This document shows, piece by piece, positions 1 through 6,398 of a stretch of DNA of 10,334 nt (positions are counted from its first letter, which is position 1; the number at the start of each line of letters is the position of its first letter). Location of the stretch: the NCBI GenBank assembly GCA_964542855.1, contig CAZIWJ010000127.1:1-10334 (forward strand), in the 5' to 3' direction. A program made the position numbers and the translations under genes. Source of the stretch: CAZIWJ01 sp964542855 (GTDB lineage: Bacteria > Bacteroidota > Bacteroidia > Cytophagales > Cyclobacteriaceae). The notes under the pieces were generated by a model. The model was not told the DNA's origin. It saw only the letters and a program-made list of their open reading frames with translations, and ran no database searches.

Positions 1-372
1 GCCCTCGCGGGTCTGTGTTGGTAAATGGAATAACGGATTCAATACGGGGCAGCGAAAAATTTTACCCGGGGCTCGATGCCCGAAAATACCATCAGCATGC
101 TTACGGTTAAAGTATCCGGCAAAGCCGAAGAAGTGCTGCTAAAATTCACCCCGGAGCAGGGGAAATATATTAAATCGGTACCCATGCATAAAACGCAGCA
201 GATTGTGGAAGAAGATCAAACGGGAACCACGGTAAAGCTGCACGTAATGATTACCTACGAACTGGTGCAGGATATTGTCAGTTATGCCTATAAAGTGCGT
301 GTTCTCTCGCCCTGGAGCCTGGCCGAAAAGGTATACCGGATCCACCAAAAAGCCATGAAGCAATACGAATGA
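1..372 (+). pseudogene. WYL-domain transcriptional regulator, C-terminal fragment with apparent frameshift
   Basis: This is the C-terminal part of a WYL-family regulator, a cytoplasmic protein that usually has an N-terminal HTH domain and a WYL plus WCX ligand-sensing or oligomerisation region. The gene starts outside the window. Two frames carry it. Frame 3 (3-107) encodes a stretch containing SEKFYPGLDARKYHQHAYG, which resembles the linker after the WYL core, and then hits TAA at 108-110. Frame 1 continues from about 106 to the TGA at 370-372 with a WCX-like segment: VSGKAEEVLLKF, then YELVQDIVSYAYKVRVLSPW and a C-terminal helix. The join falls at 105-111, where loss of a GT or gain of one T would explain it. 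The first 30 or so bases match the family poorly, so further errors there are possible. An ATG at 76 opens the frame-1 part but is unlikely to be the real start. It could be a true pseudogene or a sequencing error. Family assignment is fairly sure; intactness is unknown. Confidence 0.62.
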
Positions 373-860
373 GGAGAGGAAGATATAAGTCGACGAAGAA
401 TATCCTAAATGAAACCGGTTAGCTTATTTCCATTTGGAATCGATTAGGTTCTTTTGCCGGGGCATTCATGATCCCCATTATTTAAATCGTATCCTGCCTG
501 TAACCATTGCCAGCAATTGAAGAAAGAATAGTTGGTGTACTAAACCTGCTATTTAATTTTCACGGGCCTGTTTAACAATAAGTGTTTACTAAAAGGTTAC
601 TCATTGCTTGCTAACTACTTTACGTGTAATTCTAACTAACTAAATTAACATACTAAATAAATTACACCCGGTTAAATCACTGTTTGATTAAAAGTTGGTA
701 AAATCAACAGGCCCTAACAACAGGGTAAACCATTAAAACCTGCAAAAGCCGGCGAAGTATTACACGTGCAATCATTGGGCTGCATCAAAGGAACTAATTT
801 AATCTGTTCAACTAACTTGAGATAGATTTAAATAAGCCGTGAACTAACAGCCATATTATT
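373..860. other. Gene-free intergenic region upstream of the sensor gene
   Basis: These 488 bp are AT-rich and carry no convincing gene on either strand. They should contain the promoter of the sensor at 861, but I find no clean Bacteroidota promoter (TTTG, about 19 nt, TAnnTTTG). The word AACTAAC occurs at 634-640, 810-816 and 842-848. GGTTACTCAT (595-604) and TACGTGT (621-627) recur near 10089-10125. A 9-bp inverted repeat lies at 564-572 and 706-714. No clear terminator follows the WYL fragment; the GGGG...CCCC pairing near 456-476 is only 4 bp. Confidence 0.6.
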
Positions 861-2834
861 ATGAGCAGCCTGAATAAATTTAGCTTTTACAACCGGTTAC
901 TATTTACGCTGAGCCTGATTAGTATCGGGGGATTAATCATCCTGGGAATCACCATTTACCTGTCGCAGAAATCCCGGTTAGAGCAGCAGGCCCAAAAGCA
1001 GATGAATAACCACCTGCAAGACATGGTAGCCATGCTCGATCTGCAAATTAAGGAAAAGGAACAGCAGGTGAAAATGGCTCTCGACGTGGCAACTGATTTA
1101 TTTAATAAAAGCGGTAGCTTCCAGGTGGTTGACTCGCTACCGGTAACCATGGAAGCTATTCAGCAGATTTCTAAAGCTAAAAAAGAAGTGCAGCTTTCCG
1201 GGTGGTATTTAGGCGACACCCCGCTGCACAACAATTTTACCCTGGTTGATGAAATTATGGACCTGACCGGACAAACCGCTACGGTATTTCAGAAAATACC
1301 GGGAGGCTACCTTAGAATTTCAACGAATGTACGCAAGCTCGATGGCAGCCGGGCCGTGGGTACTTACATTCCCGACAGCTCGCCGGTTATACAAACCATA
1401 GAGCGGGGAGAAACTTTCTACGGACGAGCGTACGTGGTGAACGACTGGTACCTAACTGCTTACCAGCCCATCAAATCCAATGGCAATACAGTAGGTATTC
1501 TGTACGTGGGCGTAAAAGAAAAAGACCTAAATTTCCTGAAGGAGAAGTTCTATAATAAAACGTATGCCACTACCGGTTACCCGTACGCACTGAGTTCAAA
1601 CGGTAATCTGCTCATTCACCCTGAATACGAAGATGAAACCGTAGAAGATCACCCGGAACTGCAAAAGCTGCTGAACCTGGAAGAAGGTGATATCACCATG
1701 AACTGGGGTGGGGAAGAAGGCGAAACCTTTATTCATTATTTAAAGAGTTACGAAGCCTTTGACCTGTATATAGGCATTGCAGCACCCAAAGAGTACCTGA
1801 TTAATGAACCGCTGTCTAACCTGCAAAACCTAATCCTGTTCGTTACCGCCATTTTCGGTGTGCTGGCCTTCGTGGTACTGCGCATTTACCTGAAAAAGGA
1901 AATAAATCCGTTGATTTTTATTAACGAAAGGCTAAAGGATATTGCCGGGAGAAAAAAGGTAGACGAGTACCAGACCAACCGGACCGACGAAATCGGGCAG
2001 ATTAATCAATCATTGAACCGGGTGGTGAGCAGCGTTTCTGAAGTAACCCGTTTCGCGGAAGAAATGGGTAAAAAGAACTTCGATTACCCTTTTCAACTGG
2101 TGAGCGAGGAAGACTCAATGGGGAAAGCCCTGTTGCAGATGAAAGAAGACTTCGTCCGCCTCGAGGAAGAGGAAAAAACGCGCAACTGGCAGGTGGAAGG
2201 TATTGCCGGGTTCAACGATCTGTTCAGACAGACGCAGGATAATTTAGCCAACTTCGGGAGTGTATTTTTAGGTAAACTGATTCCATTTGTTCACGCCAAT
2301 CAGGGAAGGTTGTACCTGGTTCAGGAAGGTGAAGAGGATCAACCTGCCTGCCTGGAGCTTGTTGCCTGTTACGCCTGGGGGCGAAAGAAGTTTATTGAAG
2401 AGCGAATTGAGGAGGGTGAAGGGCTTACCGGCCAGTGTTGGCTGGAGAAAAAACCTGTTATAATAACCGAGGTGCCTCACGATTACGCCAACATAAAATC
2501 GGGTACGGGAGAGGTAAACCCGGGTTTTGTAATCATTATTCCCCTGATGGATAACGACGAATGCATTGGAATACTGGAAATAGCGGCAATCCGCGAGATG
2601 GAAGAACACATGATCAGTTTCCTGAACAAACTGGCCGAATCGTTGTCTTCCGTGCTGGCAAACATTAACAATACCCATAAAATGGAAACCATGCTGCAGA
2701 AAAGCCGGGAACAGGCCGAAGAACTGCGAGCGCAGGAGGAAGAAATGCGCCAGAACATGGAAGAAATGCAGGCCACCCAGGAACAGTTGAAAAGGGTAAT
2801 GGAGGAGAAAAACGCAGAAGAAACGCAGAACTAG
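861..2834 (+). CDS. Membrane sensor protein with Cache-type sensory region, HAMP and GAF domains, no output domain
   Basis: A complete 657-aa inner-membrane sensor. A short cytoplasmic start is followed by TM1 (about 13-35). A large periplasmic region (36-310) resembles Cache_3-Cache_2 proteins: GTYIPDSSPVIQTIERGETF at 167-186 and YQPIKSNGNTVGILYVGV at 201-218. A second Cache-like motif, TGYPYALSSNGNLLIHP, lies at 238-254. TM2 is about 321-343. A HAMP linker follows, with Pro350 and DEIG at 376-379, and a second HAMP-like coil around 396-433. A GAF-like domain spans about 450-605, and a Glu/Gln-rich coiled coil runs from 606 to the end. Such proteins detect small extracellular ligands and pass the signal through HAMP coils. 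No methyl-accepting signalling domain, histidine kinase, GGDEF or phosphatase domain is present, so the output is unknown; it may act through a partner or be a shortened relative of the large Cytophagales sensors. The ATG at 861 fits because the first membrane segment begins 12 residues in. It stands alone and converges with the lldD-like gene. Confidence 0.85.
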   Translation: MSSLNKFSFYNRLLFTLSLISIGGLIILGITIYLSQKSRLEQQAQKQMNNHLQDMVAMLDLQIKEKEQQVKMALDVATDLFNKSGSFQVVDSLPVTMEAIQQISKAKKEVQLSGWYLGDTPLHNNFTLVDEIMDLTGQTATVFQKIPGGYLRISTNVRKLDGSRAVGTYIPDSSPVIQTIERGETFYGRAYVVNDWYLTAYQPIKSNGNTVGILYVGVKEKDLNFLKEKFYNKTYATTGYPYALSSNGNLLIHPEYEDETVEDHPELQKLLNLEEGDITMNWGGEEGETFIHYLKSYEAFDLYIGIAAPKEYLINEPLSNLQNLILFVTAIFGVLAFVVLRIYLKKEINPLIFINERLKDIAGRKKVDEYQTNRTDEIGQINQSLNRVVSSVSEVTRFAEEMGKKNFDYPFQLVSEEDSMGKALLQMKEDFVRLEEEEKTRNWQVEGIAGFNDLFRQTQDNLANFGSVFLGKLIPFVHANQGRLYLVQEGEEDQPACLELVACYAWGRKKFIEERIEEGEGLTGQCWLEKKPVIITEVPHDYANIKSGTGEVNPGFVIIIPLMDNDECIGILEIAAIREMEEHMISFLNKLAESLSSVLANINNTHKMETMLQKSREQAEELRAQEEEMRQNMEEMQATQEQLKRVMEEKNAEETQN

Positions 2835-2867
2835 TGGCTTTGATTGAACAGGCAATCAGGAGCCATT
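2833..2867. terminator. Hairpin between convergent genes, likely transcription terminator
   Basis: Directly behind the sensor stop codon, TGGCT (2835-2839) pairs with AGCCA (2861-2865) and TGATTG (2841-2846) pairs with CAATCA (2853-2858), around the loop AACAGG. A G-U pair and an A-T pair extend the base. A small internal loop (one T against GG) interrupts the stem. It is followed by TTCCCTGTTT, not a clean T-run, so factor-independent termination is plausible but not certain. Its place between two convergent genes fits a terminator used from either side. Confidence 0.5.
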
Positions 2868-2917
2868 CCCTGTTTCCCGGTTAAATTTATCGATGGCATC
2901 TGCGTTGGCCCGATATT

Positions 2918-4096
2918 TTATATTCCAGGAAGCAACTGTTTTTCCTCTGGTGTTATTCGCCGCTTGCGAAGATCATATACGCTCTCACAGCCGAGTTGGT
3001 CCATGACCTGGAACAATTGTTTTTTCAGCAGAGAGACGGTATGGTCTCCTCCCTTGTTGCCCAGGGCAGCTACCCCGTACATGAACGAACGGCCAAGGAA
3101 AGTGAAATCGGCACCGGCTGCGATGGCACTGGCAATGTCGGGGCCGGTACGGATTCCGCTGTCCATCATGATAGGAAACTTCCCCCGGAATTCTTCGCTG
3201 ATTGCCTGGAGTGCCGACACCGATGACTCCCCGTGATCGAGTTGTCGGCCACCATGATTGGAAACAATGATCCCATCCAGCCCCAAATCGAGGCATTTCT
3301 GTGCATCTTCCGGGCTAGCTACCCCTTTCAGCACCATTTTTCCTTCCCAGCGGTCGCGGATTTCTCCTAACCGGTTCATATCCAGGTGGCCGTCGAACGT
3401 TTTATTCATGAACTGCCCCAGGTGCTTGAGACTCATCCCTTTAGGTATGTACGGTTCCAGGGTTTTAAATGAAGGTTGCCCGGCAAACAGGGTTTGCAGA
3501 GCCCAGTTGGGGTTCAATCCAATCTGAACCATGTTATTGAGGGTGAGTTTGGGAGGAATGGCCAGTCCGTTTTTTATTTCCTTGCTGCGATAACCGAAAC
3601 TGGGTACGTCGCATAACACTACTAACACCTCGATGCCCGACTGGGCCACCCGTTTCAGCAGGTCGTTTCGTAAGTCCTTTTCCGCGGGATGGTACAGTTG
3701 AAACCAGGCTTTACCTTCTGTAATTTCAGCTACCTTTTCCACGCTGGCAGTGGCAACCGTACTGAGGGTAAAAGGAACATTGTAATCGGTAGCCGCTTTG
3801 GCGAGAATTTCCGTGGCCCGGGGCCACATCAATCCCTGTAACCCGATGGGTGCCATGCCAAACGGGGCATCGTAAACGTGGCCGAACAATTCCGTTTTCA
3901 GGCTAGCTTCCCGGATATCGCGCAGGTAATACGGCCGGAGCAGAATATTACGAATATCGTTGGTATTCCTTTTCAGGTTGATTTCCGAATTGCACCCCCC
4001 GTCGAGGTATTCAAAAGCAAATCGGGGAATTCTCTTTTTTGCTTTTTCCCTCAGGAAGCTGATGTCGGGATAGTTTGGATTGATGTATTCTTTCAT
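2918..4096 (-). CDS. lldD: FMN-dependent alpha-hydroxy-acid dehydrogenase (L-lactate dehydrogenase/oxidase family)
   Basis: A complete 392-aa TIM-barrel flavoenzyme of the family that includes L-lactate dehydrogenase (LldD), glycolate oxidase and lactate oxidase. It oxidises an L-2-hydroxy acid to the 2-keto acid, most likely L-lactate to pyruvate, passing electrons to the quinone pool or O2. Visible landmarks: FEYLDGG with the substrate-site Tyr30; FMN-binding MAPIG (81-85), LST (111-113) and WFQLY (131-135); the substrate Arg170 in FGYRSKEIKNG; VLKGV with Lys257; the active-site signature SNHGGRQLD (279-287) with catalytic His281 and Arg284; and the FMN phosphate site DSGIRTGPD (312-320) and GRSFMYG (335-341). 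Length is normal for the family. The start lies 5 nt behind the stop of the sugar-kinase fragment, so the two were probably co-transcribed. Next to a sugar kinase it would suit lactate made from a 6-deoxyhexose via lactaldehyde. Family is certain; substrate is inferred, and the central segment is as close to glycolate oxidase as to E. coli LldD. Confidence 0.9.
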   Translation of the reverse strand: MKEYINPNYPDISFLREKAKKRIPRFAFEYLDGGCNSEINLKRNTNDIRNILLRPYYLRDIREASLKTELFGHVYDAPFGMAPIGLQGLMWPRATEILAKAATDYNVPFTLSTVATASVEKVAEITEGKAWFQLYHPAEKDLRNDLLKRVAQSGIEVLVVLCDVPSFGYRSKEIKNGLAIPPKLTLNNMVQIGLNPNWALQTLFAGQPSFKTLEPYIPKGMSLKHLGQFMNKTFDGHLDMNRLGEIRDRWEGKMVLKGVASPEDAQKCLDLGLDGIIVSNHGGRQLDHGESSVSALQAISEEFRGKFPIMMDSGIRTGPDIASAIAAGADFTFLGRSFMYGVAALGNKGGDHTVSLLKKQLFQVMDQLGCESVYDLRKRRITPEEKQLLPGI

Positions 4097-4101
4097 AATT
4101 T

Positions 4102-4383
4102 TTATTGTTCAATGCGACGAAGCGGGTAGTTGAAACGATCGTATCGTATATCCGGCCAATGGATCACCAAAGCGGCTCCCAGTGTAGCCCCCATGGGAGA
4201 AGAAGCCGAACAGGTATTGTACGCCGGTAGCTTTTGGGCAAGAAAGCCGGTAAATATTCGCTATTACTAAAGCCACCGGTTACAAAAATCGTTTCTACAA
4301 TCGTTTCCCCGATTGCCAGTTGCAAAGAGGCAATTTGAATATCGGTTAATTCGTCGAATAATTGAAACACAGCTTCATTATAA
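4102..4383 (-). pseudogene. FGGY-family carbohydrate kinase, C-terminal part, frameshifted and cut by assembly gap
   Basis: Reading leftward from the gap, one frame gives YNEAVFQLFDELTDIQIASL, then ETIFVTGGFSNSEYLPAF, which carries the glycine-rich nucleotide-binding turn VTGGFSN typical of the FGGY kinase C-terminal domain. Around 4236-4240 the match jumps frame and continues as QKLPAYNTCSASSPMGATLG, then AALVIHWPDIRYDRFNYP, to a TAA at 4102-4104. The G-A-x-x-G-A-A-L segment is the usual last conserved FGGY motif. Restoring one missing base (C on the plus strand at about 4239) joins the parts as FLAQKLPAY. Only about 93 of an expected 450-500 residues are visible; the rest would lie in the N-run. 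FGGY kinases phosphorylate sugars such as rhamnulose, fuculose, xylulose or gluconate. The neighbouring lactate dehydrogenase hints at a deoxysugar but does not prove it. Sequencing error next to the gap is as likely as true decay. Confidence 0.72.
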
Positions 4384-4483
4384 NNNNNNNNNNNNNNNNN
4401 NNNNNNNNNNNNNNNNNNNNNNNNNNNNNNNNNNNNNNNNNNNNNNNNNNNNNNNNNNNNNNNNNNNNNNNNNNNNNNNNNNN
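4384..4483. other. Scaffold gap (100 N)
   Basis: A run of exactly 100 N, the usual placeholder for a gap of unknown length. If the FGGY kinase is full length, at least about 1.1 kb of coding sequence is missing here. Open frames that appear to run through the gap are artefacts. Confidence 0.98.
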
Positions 4484-4509
4484 CACATCAGACAGGGTTT
4501 TACAGTTCG

Positions 4510-4523
4510 CCGGGTACTCCCGG
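4510..4523. terminator. Short GC hairpin behind the susCD operon, weak terminator candidate
   Basis: CCGGG (4510-4514) and CCCGG (4519-4523) form a perfect 5-bp stem around a 4-nt loop, 16 nt past the stop codon of the last operon gene. On the minus strand it is not followed by a T-run; the T-rich side is on the plus strand. It may end operon transcripts weakly or not at all, and read-through into the kinase genes beyond the gap is possible. Confidence 0.3.
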
Positions 4524-4539
4524 TTTAACAATATACTTT

Positions 4540-4959
4540 TTACTCAGTAACTGTGAGCACTACGCGTTCTAACTGGGGAAAAGGCTTTTCCGAGCGAAGC
4601 TCTGCAAAAAGCTCAATCGACGTTCCCGCCGAACCAGCCGGTACCTCGTAGGTAAAACTTTGTTCCACCAGTGACCCTACGGTTGAAGCCGATTCGTTGA
4701 AAGTGGTAACGTCGGTTTGGTTACCATCAATAACCGCGTAAACCGTAACCGATACCAGGGGGTCGGCCTCGTAATTGGCATAATTCAGTGAAACGTTTAC
4801 TTCTTCTCCAACCACTACCTCGTCGTTAGATACGGAAAAATCAACCTCGGTTGCATAGGCTTCTCCCACCACCTCGTATCCGGGTAGCTCTTCATTTTCT
4901 TCACAAGAGAAACTGATGAAGGCAAGACTAAGAATGTATATGTATAGTAAGTTTTTCAT
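4540..4959 (-). CDS. Small surface lipoprotein with Ig-like beta-sandwich, third gene of the susCD operon
   Basis: A complete 139-aa protein with a lipoprotein signal peptide: a hydrophobic stretch at 4-18 and lipobox SFSC with Cys19 as the lipidated residue. The next residues, EENEE, match the acidic export signal that sends Bacteroidota lipoproteins to the cell surface. From about residue 38 the sequence alternates like one Ig-like beta-sandwich domain (VDFSVSNDEVVVGEEVNVSL at the start, ERVVLTVTE at the end). I do not recognise a named family and see no catalytic motif. The start lies 18 nt behind the susD stop, so it is the last gene of the operon. By position it resembles the SusE/SusF-type accessory glycan-binding lipoproteins, but it is much smaller than those. 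A role in holding substrate or stabilising the SusCD complex is inference only. Confidence 0.82.
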   Translation of the reverse strand: MKNLLYIYILSLAFISFSCEENEELPGYEVVGEAYATEVDFSVSNDEVVVGEEVNVSLNYANYEADPLVSVTVYAVIDGNQTDVTTFNESASTVGSLVEQSFTYEVPAGSAGTSIELFAELRSEKPFPQLERVVLTVTE

Positions 4960-4977
4960 CTTCAGCTATTTTAATAA

Positions 4978-6396
4978 TTAATTATCCCACCAAACCCGGT
5001 CCAGCAAATCAACCCCGGCAGGAACCTGCTCCGTATTCCGGGTAATTTCAGAATCCGGGTAGGCCAGTCGTCGAATAAAATCACCGCCCAGTTCCGGGTT
5101 CTGGTTAACCGGCACGGTCATGTTGGTATAATCGTAATCATTTCTGCGGGCGTCTACCCAGGTTTCGGGGTTCAGAAACAGAGCAACATACTTTTCCTTG
5201 AAAATAAGGTCGAGCGTTAAGTTACTTGCACCAACCGCCACGGCCGGATCGGTTACGTAAGCCTCACGGGCCGAATCGGCAATTCCGATTTTCTGAATGT
5301 GGGAATTAATACCTTCAAGGTAAGCTTCATAAGCAACGGGATTATCACCACCGCGCAGGGCAGCTTCCGCTTCAATAAACTTTAATTCGCTGTACGTAAT
5401 AATATCCAGCGGAGAAAGTTCACTCGAGTAATAGGTGCCGGTTACCAGGTAAGAACGCTCACCCTGCTCGGCGGCATCGCCCCGTCCGGCACCGTTAGTA
5501 GTTCCTACGTATTCGCCTTCATCGGTCGTACCCATCATCTGGGATAAACGGGGATCAACCACACCAAAAGTGGTGCCGTCCATGGCCTGCACCAGTTGCT
5601 CGGAAATCCATCCTCCCAAAATCAGGCCTGCGTTGGCAATGGCTACATTGGCCCAGGGGTTTCGATTTTCCGTGTAGTAACTTACCGAAGCATCGTCAGC
5701 ACCGGATGCAAAAGCATTGGGCAGGAAATCATTTAAAATCGGGTCGGAGTTAAATTCCGATGTTTTGGTTAAATGAATAGCGTACCGGGCTTTCAGCGCA
5801 TAAGCAGCCTTTACCCAAAGATCGGTATCGCCTTCGTACACGAAATCATCTTCTCCCAGCTGAACGGAAGATTCCTGACCCAGCAGGCTGATGCCGGCAT
5901 CCAGTAAGTCCTGAATTTCGGTGTAAATTTCCTGGTCGTCGTCGTATACCGGGTTCAGGTTTTCACCGGTAAAAGCCTCACTGTAGGGAACATCTCCCCA
6001 AAGCTGAGTAACGAGGCCCAGGTTAATGGCCAGTAATATATTGCCCACACCTTCATAATCAGTAGCACCACTTTCGCGGGCCTGTTGAATCATAACCTTT
6101 ATGTCGGTCATGTTGCTGTACAATCCTCTCCAGGTTCCATTGTAGGAAACGGGTTCCTGCACGTCGGTAGAGCTGGCTTCATTAGGGCTGGCCAGGTACT
6201 GTACGTAGAATGAGGTGATGGCACCGACCGACTGAACGTTATCGCCGGTTTGCAGGCTTACATTAGCCATTAAACCGGTAATTGGGGCCTGGTTAGGATT
6301 GTTCGGATCGTCATTGATGTCGAGGTATTCTTCGCAACCCGAAAACCCCAGTATAATACCAGCCAAAAGACTAAATGAGATAATTTTATTTAACAT
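4978..6396 (-). CDS. SusD-like (SusD/RagB family) outer-membrane substrate-binding lipoprotein
   Basis: A complete 472-aa SusD-like lipoprotein, the surface lid that captures substrate above the SusC channel. The signal peptide ends in GFSGC with the lipidated Cys21, followed by acidic residues. The start of the mature protein, CEEYLDINDDPNNPNQ (21-36), is the hallmark of the SusD-like_2 branch (PF12771). Further family landmarks are QLWGDVPYSEAF (131-142), DPRLSQMMG (281-289), YSELKFIEAEAALR (335-348), the segment ETWVDARRNDY (411-421), RRLAYPDSEITRN (442-454) and the terminal VWWDN. The helical segments would form the TPR-like scaffold of the family. Only 2 nt separate its start from the susC stop, which indicates translational coupling. 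The substrate cannot be deduced; SusD-like_2 members accompany transporters for glycans and also other polymers and peptides. Confidence 0.93.
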   Translation of the reverse strand: MLNKIISFSLLAGIILGFSGCEEYLDINDDPNNPNQAPITGLMANVSLQTGDNVQSVGAITSFYVQYLASPNEASSTDVQEPVSYNGTWRGLYSNMTDIKVMIQQARESGATDYEGVGNILLAINLGLVTQLWGDVPYSEAFTGENLNPVYDDDQEIYTEIQDLLDAGISLLGQESSVQLGEDDFVYEGDTDLWVKAAYALKARYAIHLTKTSEFNSDPILNDFLPNAFASGADDASVSYYTENRNPWANVAIANAGLILGGWISEQLVQAMDGTTFGVVDPRLSQMMGTTDEGEYVGTTNGAGRGDAAEQGERSYLVTGTYYSSELSPLDIITYSELKFIEAEAALRGGDNPVAYEAYLEGINSHIQKIGIADSAREAYVTDPAVAVGASNLTLDLIFKEKYVALFLNPETWVDARRNDYDYTNMTVPVNQNPELGGDFIRRLAYPDSEITRNTEQVPAGVDLLDRVWWDN

Positions 6397-6398
6397 GA

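Noticed and set aside
564..714. 9-bp inverted repeat GGGCCTGTT / AACAGGCCC
   Set aside because: The arms are 133 bp apart and one such match is expected nearly by chance in a region of this size.
2268..2855. 195-codon open frame on the minus strand inside the sensor gene
   Set aside because: It lies fully antisense to conserved GAF and coiled-coil coding sequence, shows no domain, and its His/Phe/Leu-rich composition is that of a mirror of Glu/Gln codons.
2844..3236. 130-codon plus-strand open frame behind the sensor, considered as a lost output domain
   Set aside because: It is antisense to the conserved FMN-binding end of the lldD-like gene and has no sensor-like or kinase-like motif.
4313..4550. 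Open frames that run through the N-run
   Set aside because: The unknown bases cannot be read as codons and the gap length is a placeholder.
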